Counted from the first letter of the stretch, positions 19,360-28,300 are shown. The stretch is DNA of 64,000 nt from Kluyvera intermedia (GCF_034424175.1 NZ_CP139986.1:1178001-1242000); one strand, 5' to 3'. The notes: a model not told the origin generated them from the letters alone. Program-made: numbers and translations.

Positions 19360-19390
19360 AGCTTACTTCCGTAGTTATGTACGGAGTCAA
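19360..19390 (-). promoter_or_regulatory. merT promoter and MerR operator
   Basis: On the minus strand TTGACT (19385-19390) and TAAGCT (19360-19365) are separated by 19 bp, the over-long spacer typical of MerR promoters. Between them lies the dyad CCGTACATAACTACGG (19369-19384). MerR bound here twists the DNA on Hg(II) binding to activate merTPCADE and represses its own divergent promoter. Confidence 0.92.
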
Positions 19391-19395
19391 GCGAT

Positions 19396-19851
19396 ATGCA
19401 AATTAATTTTGAGAATCTGACCATTGGCGTTTTTGCCAAGGCGGCCGGGGTCAATGTGGAGACCATCCGGTTCTACCAGCGCAAGGGCCTGCTGCCGGAG
19501 CCAGACAAGCCCTATGGCAGCATTCGCCGCTATGGCGAGGCGGATGTAACACGAGTGCGGTTCGTGAAATCGGCCCAGCGGCTGGGCTTTAGCCTGGACG
19601 AAATCGCCGAGCTACTGCGGCTGGAGGATGGCACCCATTGCGAGGAAGCCAGCGGCCTGGCCGAGCACAAGCTCAAGGATGTGCGCGAGAAGATGGCCGA
19701 CTTGGCACGCATGGAGGCCGTGCTGTCTGAACTGGTGTGCGCCTGCCATGCGCGGAAAGGGAACGTTTCCTGCCCGCTGATTGCGTCACTGCAAGACGGA
19801 ACGAAGCTCGCTGCATCGGCGCGGGGGAGTCACGGGGTGACTACGCCTTAG
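19396..19851 (+). CDS. merR: Mercury-responsive regulator MerR
   Basis: A 151-residue MerR with an N-terminal winged helix (TIGVFAKAAGVNVETIRFYQRKGLL), a dimerisation helix and the mercury-binding cysteines in THCEEAS, ELVCACHA and NVSCPL. It is divergent from merT across the operator. The C-terminus (..ARGSHGVTTP) is a few residues longer than the usual 144 and the TAG stop is supplied by the transposon's terminal repeat at 19847. Confidence 0.95.
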   Translation: MQINFENLTIGVFAKAAGVNVETIRFYQRKGLLPEPDKPYGSIRRYGEADVTRVRFVKSAQRLGFSLDEIAELLRLEDGTHCEEASGLAEHKLKDVREKMADLARMEAVLSELVCACHARKGNVSCPLIASLQDGTKLAASARGSHGVTTP

Positions 19852-19884
19852 CGTGCTTTATTTTCCGAATTCTGAGACGACCCC
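19847..19884. repeat. Right 38-bp terminal inverted repeat of the mercury transposon
   Basis: Intact, beginning CTTAGCGTGCTTTATTTTCC and ending GAGACGACCCC. Its complement matches the split left repeat with differences only in the central AATT/AAAA. Confidence 0.92.
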
Positions 19885-19926
19885 TATCTGAACATAAAAC
19901 ACTATCAGTAAGTTGGAGTCATTACC
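19885..19926. mobile_element. 42-bp end of an IS1 copy
   Basis: The stretch ends ..AAGTTGGAGTCATTACC and is the exact complement of the first 42 bases of the full IS1 at 27588. It abuts the transposon end with nothing between, so the transposon or an adjacent deletion removed the rest of this IS1. Confidence 0.9.
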
Positions 19927-20127
19927 GGGCTACTCATATCGACAGGCCAGTGAAGCGATGAATGTGGGTTCTACTACGCTTGAGAGCTGGGTACGCCAGC
20001 TCAGGAGAGAGCGCCAGGGGATTACGCCCTCTGCCACACCCATTACTCCAGACCAGCAACGTATCCGCGAGCTGGAAAAGCAGGTTCGCCGTCTGGAGGA
20101 GCAAAATACGATATTAAAAAAGGCTAC
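19927..20127 (+). pseudogene. IS3-family OrfA fragment
   Basis: In one frame the sequence reads SYRQASEAMNVGSTTLESWVRQLRRER... RIRELEKQVRRLEEQNTILKKAT: the helix-turn-helix and leucine-zipper portion of an IS3-family OrfA. The start is cut by the IS1 end and the last residues by IS30 at 20128. No OrfB follows. Confidence 0.8.
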
Positions 20128-20307
20128 TGTAGATTCAATTGGTCAACGCAACAGTTATGTGAAAACATGGGGTTGCGGAGGTTTTTTGAATGAGACGAAC
20201 ATTTACAGCAGAGGAAAAAGCCTCTGTTTTTGAACTATGGAAGAACGGAACAGGCTTCAGTGAAATAGCGAATATCCTGGGTTCAAAACCCGGAACGATC
20301 TTCACCG
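20128..20307 (+). mobile_element. IS30 left end with truncated transposase
   Basis: TGTAGATTCAATTGGTCAAC is the IS30 terminal repeat. The ATG at 20190 starts MRRTFTAEEKASVFELWKNG...GTIFT, the first 39 residues of IS30 transposase, after which the sequence changes abruptly to the end of another IS30-family element. Confidence 0.85.
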
Positions 20308-20940
20308 CGAATTCAACTCTGAAGTGCGACACCCGCCTACGCAGCTCGGAAGTATTCCTCGAACACCTTGCCGGGCTGCCTAAATCCGAGACATTTTCGT
20401 GGGCGTAGATTCAACGCTCTTTGCGCCTGTTCTATCTCCTCGTCCGTGACTGTTCTCAAATCCGTTCCCTTCGGGATGTACTGTCGCAGCAATCCGTTGA
20501 AGTTTTCGTTCAGCCCTCGCTCCCACGACGAATAGGGATGTGCAAAATAGGTCTTCGCCTCTAGCGCCGCTTCTATTGCCTTGTGCCCGGCAAACTCGCC
20601 GCCGTTGTCAAAGGTGATGGTGTGGACGTGCTTGGCATACGGCCTCAGCATCTCGATAATCGCATCCCGGACCTCATCGGCCTGCTTGCTTCGAACTCGT
20701 TTCACCAGATAATGACGGCTCTTACGCTCTGCCAACGTCACCAGTACCCCAGTTCCCTGTTTGCCAAGTACCGTGTCCGCCTCCCAGTCGCCAAACCGCT
20801 CCCGGCTATCGACAATGGCAGGGCGCTCCTCAATCGAACGTGCATCTTTGATGGGGGAGCACCGGCTACCCGAGCCTTTGCGATAACGCTTATGGCCTTG
20901 GCGCAGATAACGATACAGCTGGCCTCCCTGAGCTTTGTTG
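20308..20940 (-). pseudogene. IS30-family transposase, C-terminal part
   Basis: Coding part 20337-20940 on the minus strand. It has the IS30 DDE elements GDWEADTVLG, TITFDNGGEFAGH and NENFNGLLRQYIPKG, ending KVFEEYFRAA. The terminal repeat follows (AATTCAACTCTGAAGTGCGA, near 20311). The N-terminal half is replaced by the IS66-family element from 20941 and is not found on its other side. It is a different element from the IS30 fragment to the left. Confidence 0.85.
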
Positions 20941-21021
20941 GTAAGCGTCGTCTCAGCACCGTCTGGCAGATCCTGAAATTCCTGAGAGGATAATGGACAC
21001 CAAATATGGTGGACGCTATCC

Positions 21022-21426
21022 ATGAAATCATTAACCGCAGTGCGTAAAAAAAGCCCTAATTATCCCGTTGAGTTCAAAATCAAAATGGTTGAACTCTCGC
21101 ATCGACCAGAGATCTCCGTAGCGCAACTCGCTCGTGAGCATGGGATCAACGATAATTTGCTGTTTAAGTGGCGCCAGTACTGGCGCGAAGGAAAACTACG
21201 TCCTCCTTCAACAACAGAAAACAACGTGCCTGAGCTGCTCCCGATAACACTTGATGCCGAAGATGTTGTCCCTGCAACCTCCCCCCGGTCACAACCTGTA
21301 GCTGCTGCGGCACCTGAATCACTCAATATCAGCTGTGAAGTGACGTTCCGGCACGGATCACTCCGTCTGAATGGTGCCATCAGCGAAAATATCCTGAACC
21401 TGCTGATACGGGAGCTCAAACGTTGA
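21022..21426 (+). CDS. tnpA: IS66-family accessory protein TnpA
   Basis: A 134-residue protein with an N-terminal helix-turn-helix (VELSHRPEISVAQLAREHGI) typical of IS66 OrfA/TnpA. It is needed for transposition together with TnpB. The stop overlaps the tnpB start by a few bases, indicating coupling. Confidence 0.9.
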   Translation: MKSLTAVRKKSPNYPVEFKIKMVELSHRPEISVAQLAREHGINDNLLFKWRQYWREGKLRPPSTTENNVPELLPITLDAEDVVPATSPRSQPVAAAAPESLNISCEVTFRHGSLRLNGAISENILNLLIRELKR

Positions 21427-21770
21427 TCCCATTACCATCAGGGACAAAGATCTGGCTGGTCGCTGGCATCACCGATATGAGAAACGGCTTCAACGGCCTG
21501 GCGGCAAAGGTGCAGACGACGCTGAAAGACGATCCGATGTCAGGTCACGTTTTTATCTTCCGTGGGCGTAATGGCAGTCAGGTAAAGCTCCTCTGGTCTA
21601 CCGGCGATGGACTGTGTCTGCTGACCAAACGGCTGGAGCGCGGCCGCTTCGCCTGGCCGTCAGCCCGGGATGGCAAAGTGTTCCTCACACCGGCACAGCT
21701 GGCGATGCTCCTTGAAGGTATCGACTGGCGGCAGCCTAAAAGACTGCTTACGTCACTGACTATGTTGTAG
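21423..21770 (+). CDS. tnpB: IS66-family accessory protein TnpB
   Basis: A 115-residue IS66 OrfB-type protein with the conserved WLVAGITDMRNGFNGLAAKVQ and LFWSTGDGLCLLTKRLERGRFAWP-like core (here KLLWSTGDGLCLLTKRLERG). The biochemical role is unclear. It overlaps tnpA and precedes tnpC by 48 bases. Confidence 0.92.
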   Translation: MIPLPSGTKIWLVAGITDMRNGFNGLAAKVQTTLKDDPMSGHVFIFRGRNGSQVKLLWSTGDGLCLLTKRLERGRFAWPSARDGKVFLTPAQLAMLLEGIDWRQPKRLLTSLTML

Positions 21771-21818
21771 GCCTCTTTATCCTGGTCGACGCTGAATGAG
21801 CCTGGTAATATACCCGGT

Positions 21819-23357
21819 ATGAACAGCTTACTTCCTGACGATATCGATGAACTGAAACGTCTCCTTGCCGAACAGGAGGCGCTGAACCGTGCCCTTCTGG
21901 AAAAGCTGAACGAGCGTGAACGCGAAATAGATCACCTGCAGGCGCAACTGGATAAGCTGCGCCGGATGAACTTCGGCAGCCGCTCCGAAAAAGTCTCCCG
22001 CCGTATCGCGAAGATGGAAGCCGACCTTAAGCAGTTGCAGAAAGAAAGCGATACCCTTACCGGCCGGGTGGATGACCCGGCCGTGCAGCGCCCGCTGCGG
22101 CAGACCCGTACCCGCAAACCGTTCCCTGAATCACTTCCCCGTGACGAAAAACGGCTGCTGCCGGCAGCGTCATGCTGCCCGGAATGTGGTGGTGCGCTGA
22201 GTTACCTGGGTGAAGATGCCGCCGAACAGCTGGAGCTGATGCGCAGCGCCTTCCGGGTTATCCGGACAGTACGTGAAAAGCATGCCTGTACTCAGTGCGA
22301 TGCCATCGTGCAGGCCCCCGCGCCTTCACGGCCCATCGAGCGGGGTATCGCAGGACCGGGGCTGCTGGCCCGCGTGCTGAGTTCAAAGTATGCAGAGCCC
22401 ACCCCGCTGTACCGCCAGTCTGAAATATACGGCCGCCAGGGTGTGGAGCTGAGCCGCTCACTGCTGTCGGGCTGGGTGGATGCGTGTTGCCGGCTACTGT
22501 CACCGCTGGAAGGGGCGCTTCAGGACTATGTGCTGACTGACGGTAAGCTCCATGCTGATGACACGCCTGTCCCGGTGCTGTTGCCAGGTAATAAGAAAAC
22601 GAAGACCGGGCGGTTGTGGACGTACGTTCGTGACGACCGTAACGCCGGGTCAGAGCTGGCGCCGGCAGTGTGGTTCGCTTACAGCCCGGACAGAAAAGGT
22701 ATCCACCCGCAGAGCCATCTCGCTGGCTTCAGCGGTGTTCTGCAGGCGGATGCGTACGCCGGGTTCAACGAACTGTACCGCAATGGACAGATAACGGAAG
22801 CTGCCTGCTGGGCTCATGCCCGCCGCAAGATCCACGATGTGCACGTTCGCACCCCGTCAGCGCTGACGGAGGAAGCCCTGAAACGGATCGGTGAGTTATA
22901 TGCCATCGAGGCGGAAATAAGGGGGATGCCGGCGAAGCGACGCCTTGCAGAACGTCAGCAAAAAGCTAAACCGCGGCTGAAATCCCTGGAAAGCTGGCTG
23001 CGTGAAAAGGTGAAAACGCTGTCGCGACACTCAGAACTGGCGAAAGCGTTCACGTACGTACTGAACCAGTGGCCGGCGCTGGCTTACTATACTGACGACG
23101 GCTGGGCCGAGGCAGATAACAACATAGCTGAGAATGCGCTACGGATGGTCAGCCTGGGCCGCAAAAACTACCTGTTCTTCGGTTCGGATCATGGAGGAGA
23201 GCGGGGAGCGCTGCTGTACAGCCTGATCGGGACATGCAAACTGAACGGAGTGGAGCCAGAAAGCTACCTTCGCCATGTGCTTGATGTTATAGCTGACTGG
23301 CCGATAAACCGGGTCAGCGAACTGCTCCCCTGGCGCGTAGCATTGCCAAATGAATAA
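21819..23357 (+). CDS. tnpC: IS66-family transposase TnpC
   Basis: A 512-residue DDE transposase. An N-terminal coiled coil (about residues 5-75, LLAEQEALNRALLEKLNERE) is followed by a zinc-binding CCPECGG...CTQC segment, then the catalytic core (KLHADDTPVPVLLPG, GVLQADAYAGFNELY, WAEADNNIAENALRMVSLGRKN). The frame is open, so the element may be active. Confidence 0.93.
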   Translation: MNSLLPDDIDELKRLLAEQEALNRALLEKLNEREREIDHLQAQLDKLRRMNFGSRSEKVSRRIAKMEADLKQLQKESDTLTGRVDDPAVQRPLRQTRTRKPFPESLPRDEKRLLPAASCCPECGGALSYLGEDAAEQLELMRSAFRVIRTVREKHACTQCDAIVQAPAPSRPIERGIAGPGLLARVLSSKYAEPTPLYRQSEIYGRQGVELSRSLLSGWVDACCRLLSPLEGALQDYVLTDGKLHADDTPVPVLLPGNKKTKTGRLWTYVRDDRNAGSELAPAVWFAYSPDRKGIHPQSHLAGFSGVLQADAYAGFNELYRNGQITEAACWAHARRKIHDVHVRTPSALTEEALKRIGELYAIEAEIRGMPAKRRLAERQQKAKPRLKSLESWLREKVKTLSRHSELAKAFTYVLNQWPALAYYTDDGWAEADNNIAENALRMVSLGRKNYLFFGSDHGGERGALLYSLIGTCKLNGVEPESYLRHVLDVIADWPINRVSELLPWRVALPNE

Positions 23358-23463
23358 CACATCCCCGTCAATACGGTTCTCGCTGCACGCTTACAGTTAT
23401 CTGGCGTTACGTGACAGTGTTGGTCAGATACTTCCACCTCTTCAGAGTTAAAGTTTGATATAT

Positions 23464-23492
23464 GGGAAAAAAACGCTCCCGGACGGGAGCGT
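23464..23492 (-). terminator. Terminator after pcoE
   Basis: Stem ACGCTCCCG / CGGGAGCGT with a 2-base loop; on the minus strand it is followed by seven T. It lies about 50 bases beyond the pcoE stop. Confidence 0.8.
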
Positions 23493-23542
23493 AAGCCAGT
23501 GACTTCGGCGTCAAATGAGGGTCTAACAAGTGGAGCTGCGGG

Positions 23543-23977
23543 TTAATTCTGGGTGATCTGGCTGCGATGCTTTTCAGCCTGCTGCTGATGAATAACGGAA
23601 GATTGACCATTATTCGCCTTCTCATGCATAACAGCGGCTTTCTCATGCTCGTTCATTTCGGAAAATGATTTTGCTGTTTCGTTAGAAGCTGCTGGCTTGG
23701 ATTTCATCATTTTTTTATGCATTTCAGCCATGTCCTGATGGGCAGCAGAATTGCCGTTTTGCATCATTTCATGGGACATTGCGGCCTGATCGTGACCGCT
23801 CATATCCATCATTTTCATGCTCTCCCCCTGAACTGCACTTTTTTCAGCGGATGATTGCATCTGATGGGCAGGCGCCTGGGCATTATTTACCTGGTCATGC
23901 ATGTTCATTGTCTCTGCAGCCCAGGCAGATGAAGCGACAGCCATCATGGCAATAAAGGATACAAGGATCTTTTTCAT
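23543..23977 (-). CDS. pcoE: Periplasmic copper-binding protein PcoE
   Basis: A 144-residue Met/His-rich exported protein with a signal peptide (MKKILVSFIAMMAVASSAWA) and repeated MxxH-type motifs (MNMHDQ, MMDMSGHDQAAMSHEMM, AEMHKKMMKS). It binds copper and silver in the periplasm as an early buffer. It is a homologue of SilE at 47701. The start at 23977 gives the normal signal peptide; an earlier in-frame start adds 11 unrelated residues. A PcoR-type dyad lies upstream. Confidence 0.94.
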   Translation of the reverse strand: MKKILVSFIAMMAVASSAWAAETMNMHDQVNNAQAPAHQMQSSAEKSAVQGESMKMMDMSGHDQAAMSHEMMQNGNSAAHQDMAEMHKKMMKSKPAASNETAKSFSEMNEHEKAAVMHEKANNGQSSVIHQQQAEKHRSQITQN

Positions 23978-24148
23978 GGTTGGGTCTCCGGTGTTTTCAT
24001 ACCCGAACAATCAATGCTTATAACAGAGAAAGCATTTGATCTCAGGGCTGGTTGATCATCACGCCAGGAACCGGGCGATTGAATTATCACGCTGTCCTGA
24101 TTTATGGCTGATTATAAAAAACCGACTCTGTTTATCGCGTGACTGAAC

Positions 24149-24166
24149 GATGACATTTTTGTCACC
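24149..24166 (-). promoter_or_regulatory. PcoR/CusR-type operator before pcoE
   Basis: GATGACATTTTTGTCACC contains the inverted ATGACA / TGTCA half-sites of the copper box used by PcoR, SilR and CusR. It lies between pcoS and pcoE, about 170 bases before the pcoE start. Confidence 0.65.
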
Positions 24167-24192
24167 TTCCGGGTTTCTCCTGAATAACGGTA

Positions 24193-25593
24193 TTAATCCA
24201 TTAACAGACGCACGCTGAACACAATTTCCCGCCCCTGCTGTTCTGCTGACAGCTCGCCGCCGTGAGCATGAATGATCGATCTTGTAATTGATAATCCCAG
24301 CCCCGCGCCTTCCGTGTTGTAGAACCTTGATGAGTCTGCGCGATAGAACCGGTCAAACAAACGTTCCAGATTAGCGGGAACCTGGCCGGACATCGTATTC
24401 GTAATCATCACGTTCACACAGTCACTGTCACGCTCAAGGTGTATCGCTGTACAGGTGTTATCGGGAGAATACTTGATTGCATTGGAAAGCAGGTTACTGA
24501 AAGCACGTCGGAGCATATCGCTGTCTCCGGCAACAACGCCCTCTCCTTCAACCGTGATTGTCTTTCCTGTTTCGTCTGCCAGGGGCTCGAACAACTCACG
24601 TAATTCATTCAGTTCGGCTGCCAGATCCACATCATGTTTATCCAGCCGCAGCAGACCATGCTCTGAACGTGCCAGAAAAAGCATGTCACTGGTCATTCGT
24701 GACAACCTTTTCAGTTCTTCCAGGTTAGCGAATAAAATTTCGCGGTAATGCGAAACATCCCTTTCCTTAGCCAGTGCAAACTGCGTCTGCATCATCAGAT
24801 TACTGACTGGTGTGCGCAGCTCATGCGCGATGTCAGACGAGAAATCTGACAGTTTCCGGAATGCCCCCTCCAGGCGATCAAACATATTATTGAACTCCTG
24901 CATGGTCTCAGAGATTTCCGGCGGAGCCAGATCGGGATTTAGACGCTGATCCAGGCTGTGTACAGTCATGGAGGAAGCCAGACTGGTCATTTCCCGTAAC
25001 GGTTTCAGACCAATACGTGTGGTCAGCCAGCCCAGAAAAACAGAAATAAAGACCAGACCGATATTGAACCAGAACAGCCAGGTACTGAGTTTGTCCATAA
25101 ACAGGGTGTGATACCCAGTATCCGTGGCAACCGTAATGATGACATGTTTGCTTTTACCCTGTTCCGGCGTCACGGCAACCCGCCGCGAGATACTGCGGTA
25201 CACGGTGTTATTTTCTTCCGTCTGGATCATATAGTCGAGAATATCACCCGACTTATTAAGCAGGACCGCTGGAACAACAGAATTTTTGGCATAGAGTTCA
25301 ACAATTTTTTCATTTTCCATGTTTTTTATAGAAATGAATAAACCATTGTGCCCTACCATCGCATCGTTTATTTTTTCTGATAATGACTTAATATCCGTTT
25401 TGTTCCGGAACGTCTCTGTTTTAAGAAACTCTTCGGTGAGCTGAAGTTTACCTGTCAGAAAATCGCGGTCCTGATTATCGAAATAGCCATTAAGGGTGCT
25501 AATCAGGATAAAACTTGATAACCACCATACCGTAAGCATCACCGCAGAAAAAATCAGGCTCAGGCGTGTGGTCAGGGAAATTTTGAACCTCAC
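24193..25593 (-). CDS. pcoS: Copper sensor histidine kinase PcoS
   Basis: A 466-residue sensor kinase with two membrane helices (near residues 10-32 and 165-190) flanking a periplasmic domain, a HAMP segment, the phosphoacceptor His in DIAHELRTPVSN and an ATPase domain (NLLSNAIKYS, GAGLGLSITRSI). It phosphorylates PcoR in response to periplasmic copper. The GTG start overlaps the pcoR stop (GTGA). Confidence 0.94.
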   Translation of the reverse strand: MRFKISLTTRLSLIFSAVMLTVWWLSSFILISTLNGYFDNQDRDFLTGKLQLTEEFLKTETFRNKTDIKSLSEKINDAMVGHNGLFISIKNMENEKIVELYAKNSVVPAVLLNKSGDILDYMIQTEENNTVYRSISRRVAVTPEQGKSKHVIITVATDTGYHTLFMDKLSTWLFWFNIGLVFISVFLGWLTTRIGLKPLREMTSLASSMTVHSLDQRLNPDLAPPEISETMQEFNNMFDRLEGAFRKLSDFSSDIAHELRTPVSNLMMQTQFALAKERDVSHYREILFANLEELKRLSRMTSDMLFLARSEHGLLRLDKHDVDLAAELNELRELFEPLADETGKTITVEGEGVVAGDSDMLRRAFSNLLSNAIKYSPDNTCTAIHLERDSDCVNVMITNTMSGQVPANLERLFDRFYRADSSRFYNTEGAGLGLSITRSIIHAHGGELSAEQQGREIVFSVRLLMD

Positions 25594-26270
25594 TCTTCTC
25601 TGATCTCCAGGACATATCCGGCACCGCGAACGGTATGGATCAGTTTTGGCTCAAAGTCATCATCAATTTTACTTCTCAGACGTCTCACGGCGACATCAAT
25701 CACATTCGTATCACTGTCAAAATTCATGTTCCAGACCAGGGACGAGATAAGACTCCTGGGTAACACTTCTCCGGTGCGTTGCAGCAGCAACTCAAGCAGA
25801 ACGTATTCTTTACCGGTGAGATGGATCTTCTTCCCCGAACGGATCACGGTCCGGCGCACCATATCAACGGTCATATCGGCGATGGTGCAGACTGTTGCGG
25901 CCTGCGAGCGTGCCCGGCGCAGTAGGGTTCTTACACGTGCAACCAGCTCCGTAAAATCAAAGGGCTTAATCAGGTAGTCATCTGCGCCAAGCTCCAGTCC
26001 TTTCACTTTGTCCCGCACGTTGTCCTTTGCGGTTAAAAACAGGACCGGTTCTTCGTGCCCGGACTCCCTCAGTGCGCTGATGATTTGCCACCCGTCGAGG
26101 AAAGGCAGCATCACGTCCAGTATTATCAAATCATACTGTCCCTTCGACGCGGCCCCGAGACCATCGCGGCCATTATTAAAGAGATCGGCCTGATAGCCTT
26201 CCTCAACCAGTCCCTGCTGCAGGTAACGACCTGTTTTTTGTTCGTCTTCAACGATTAAAATACGCTGCAT
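25590..26270 (-). CDS. pcoR: Copper response regulator PcoR
   Basis: A 226-residue OmpR-family regulator. The receiver domain has the phosphoacceptor Asp in YDLIILDVMLPF and the conserved Lys in GADDYLIKPFDF; the C-terminal winged helix ends RTVRGAGYVLEIREE-like. It activates pco and pcoE from copper boxes. The start at MQRILIVEDEQ is preferred to one two codons earlier. Confidence 0.94.
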   Translation of the reverse strand: MQRILIVEDEQKTGRYLQQGLVEEGYQADLFNNGRDGLGAASKGQYDLIILDVMLPFLDGWQIISALRESGHEEPVLFLTAKDNVRDKVKGLELGADDYLIKPFDFTELVARVRTLLRRARSQAATVCTIADMTVDMVRRTVIRSGKKIHLTGKEYVLLELLLQRTGEVLPRSLISSLVWNMNFDSDTNVIDVAVRRLRSKIDDDFEPKLIHTVRGAGYVLEIREE

Positions 26271-26324
26271 GGTCAACTCGCTGATATGAAAGTAAAAATC
26301 TCACGCATGAGCTTTGGCTGTCCC

Positions 26325-27254
26325 CTAGCTGACCTGAGACGGAGCAAGCATTCCGAGCCACGCTACGGCGCCCAGAATGATAATCGCAACAACGAATTCT
26401 GTCAGGATGCTGTTTCGCATCAGGGCAACGCTGCGATCATAATTCCCTTCCCTGACCATAACTTCAAGCCGGGGACCCAGGTGAAACCGGTTTGCTGCAG
26501 CCAGAAGAAGCATCAGAACAAACAGAGCCGTCTTGGCAAGCAATATCCTCCCCCAGGAACTGTTGAATAAGGGAGTTAAGTTACCCTCAGCAATATACAG
26601 ATAGTTGACCAGCGCACTCAGGATCAGGGCTACAACAATCACCGTTCCTGCCGTGGCAAATTTTGCCAGGGAGTCAGATATCACAATGACGCTCTGTGCA
26701 TTATGCTCGTTTCTGCGCATCAGCAGGATAGCAAATGCAACCAGAGCACCTGTCCAGGCACCTGCAGCGCCGAGATGGGTCAGATCGCTCAGTAAATGGA
26801 GATAGTAATGCAGACCGTCATGCATAACGGCGTGTCCTCCCCAGGCAAGTGTAGCCAGCGCCACGCCCCCACTCATCGTCATCAGCAGGCAGGACAATAC
26901 TCTCTTATTAGTGTAAAGGAACAAAGCACCGAGTGTGGTAAACAGGGCACAGAGCCTGACAATCCAGCTAATACCCACATCAGTTTCTTCTATCACCATC
27001 TCGATAACATGGATGGATAATTCTCTGAGGTCAGTTACTCCACTCATGGCATTAGATACCAGGAGCATATTAATGCCAGTAAGAATGATGCCTGTAACAA
27101 CAGCAAAGGTTATAAACGACCTGAAATTAGTCAGGTTATAGGTTTCATGTCTGACACCACTTATTCCATATATCTGAAAAAATGGCAATCCAAATATTAC
27201 CATCAAATCCAGATAAAGAAGAAAACGAATAACAATCATAATCAGGTCGTTCAT
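26325..27254 (-). CDS. pcoD: Copper resistance inner-membrane protein PcoD
   Basis: A 309-residue CopD-family protein with about eight hydrophobic helices and conserved histidines ([23 protein letters not shown]). With PcoC it is thought to bring periplasmic copper inward to supply PcoA. It follows pcoC by 4 bases, an operon arrangement, but the operon promoter and pcoA/pcoB are gone here. Confidence 0.93.
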
Positions 27255-27258
27255 AATA

Positions 27259-27587
27259 TTACTTCACTGTAAAGGTGTAATTACCGGTAATAGGGTGCGT
27301 ATCTGAAGAAACCGCGCGCCAGTCAACACGATAAGTGCCAGCGGGTAAAGGCTCTCGCGGAATAATGACCATCGATTTAGGGTCAGCGCCTGGCGCCACT
27401 TTTGCCGCGACCGGCATCGGAGAATGTGATGACATGCCTTTCATACCCGTCATCGTTAATTTTGCACCTGAGAATTTCACGGTCAGATTTTCCGAGAAAT
27501 TAAGCTGAATCTTTTCCGGGGCCGCTACGGCTGAATCAGCCTGTGGCACAGAGCTTTTTAATTCCGGATGGGCCATAGCAGAGAAAG
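27259..27587 (-). pseudogene. pcoC: PcoC without its signal peptide
   Basis: The complete mature CopC-fold domain (AHPELKSSVPQADSA to NYTFTVK, 104 residues) with the Cu(I) Met cluster (MTGMKGMSSHSPM) is preserved. Only the last residues of the leader (FSAMA) remain before the IS1 boundary at 27588. A Met just before AHPE keeps an open frame, but the product would be cytoplasmic and lacks the pco promoter. Expected to be non-functional as a periplasmic chaperone. Confidence 0.9.
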
Positions 27588-27602
27588 GGTAATGACTCCA
27601 AC

Positions 27603-28106
27603 TTACTGATAGTGTTTTATGTTCAGATAATGCCCGATGACCTTGTCATGCAGCTCCACCGATTTTGAGAACGACAGTGACTTCCGTCCCAGCCTTGCCA
27701 GATGTTGTCTCAGATTCAGGTTATGTCGCTCAATGCGCTGAGTGTAACGCTTGCTGATAACGTGCAGCTTTCCCTTCAGGCGTGATTCATACAGCGGCCA
27801 GCCATCCGTCATCCATACCACGACCTCAAAGGCCGACAGCAGGCTCAGAAGACGCTCCAGTGTGGCCAGAGTGCGTTCACCGAAGACGTGCGCCACAACC
27901 GTCCTCCGTATCCTGTCATACGCGTAAAACAGCCAGCGCTGACGTGATTTAGCACCGACGTAGCCCCACTGTTCGTCCATTTCAGCGCAGACAATCACAT
28001 CACTGCCCGGTTGTATGCGCCAGGTTACCGACTGCGGCCTGAGTTTTTTAAGTGACGTAAAACCGTGTTGAGGCCAACGCCCATAATGCGTGCACTGGCG
28101 CGACAT
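27603..28106 (-). CDS. insB: IS1 InsB
   Basis: A 167-residue frame holding the DDE catalytic part (CAEMDEQWGYVG, WMTDGWPLY, RIERHNLNLRQHL). The active transposase InsAB' is made by -1 frameshifting from insA at the slippery A6C run at 28044-28050. Confidence 0.93.
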   Translation of the reverse strand: MSRQCTHYGRWPQHGFTSLKKLRPQSVTWRIQPGSDVIVCAEMDEQWGYVGAKSRQRWLFYAYDRIRRTVVAHVFGERTLATLERLLSLLSAFEVVVWMTDGWPLYESRLKGKLHVISKRYTQRIERHNLNLRQHLARLGRKSLSFSKSVELHDKVIGHYLNIKHYQ

Positions 28107-28300
28107 CCGACGCCATTCATGGCCATATCAATGATTTTCTGGTGCGTACCGGGCTGAGAGGCGGTGTAAGTGAACTGTAGTTGCCATGTTTTACGGCAGT
28201 GAGAGCAGAGATAGCGCTGATGTCCGGCAGTGCTTTTGCCGTTACGCACCACGCCTTCAGTAGCGGAGCAGGAAGGACATCTGATGGAAATGGAAGCCAC
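28025..28300 (-). CDS. insA: IS1 InsA
   Basis: A 91-residue protein with a zinc-finger-like pair (CPSCSATE..., CSHCRKTW) and a helix-turn-helix (CRASARIMGVGLNTVLRHL). Alone it represses; fused with InsB it is the transposase. Confidence 0.93.
   Translation of the reverse strand: MASISIRCPSCSATEGVVRNGKSTAGHQRYLCSHCRKTWQLQFTYTASQPGTHQKIIDMAMNGVGCRASARIMGVGLNTVLRHLKNSGRSR

Larger units (their letters stand above)
10545..19884. mobile_element. Tn21-subgroup mercury resistance transposon
   Basis: Bounded by 38-bp inverted repeats: at the left GGGGTCGTCTCAGAAAACGG.. (10545-10566) continued at 11894-11909 (..AAAGCACGCTAAG) on the other side of an inserted IS5075-type element, and at the right an intact repeat at 19847-19884. 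Contents run tnpA, tnpR, res, a DUF3330 gene, merE, merD, merA, merC, merP, merT, then divergent merR. The 5-bp flanks (TTGCC and TATCT) do not match, so at least one flank was rearranged after insertion. Confidence 0.9.
20941..23394. mobile_element. IS66-family element, complete (about 2454 bp)
   Basis: The ends carry imperfect inverted repeats (GTAAGCGTCGTCTCAGCACC and, complemented, GTAAGCGTGCAGCGAGAACC). Three genes follow in the standard order tnpA, tnpB, tnpC. The 8-bp flanks (CTTTGTTG and AGTTATCT) differ, so one side was rearranged after insertion. Confidence 0.88.

Noticed and set aside
20933..23402. 8-bp duplication around the IS66-family element
   Set aside because: CTTTGTTG and AGTTATCT differ. 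The left flank is an IS30-family gene whose other half is missing on the right.
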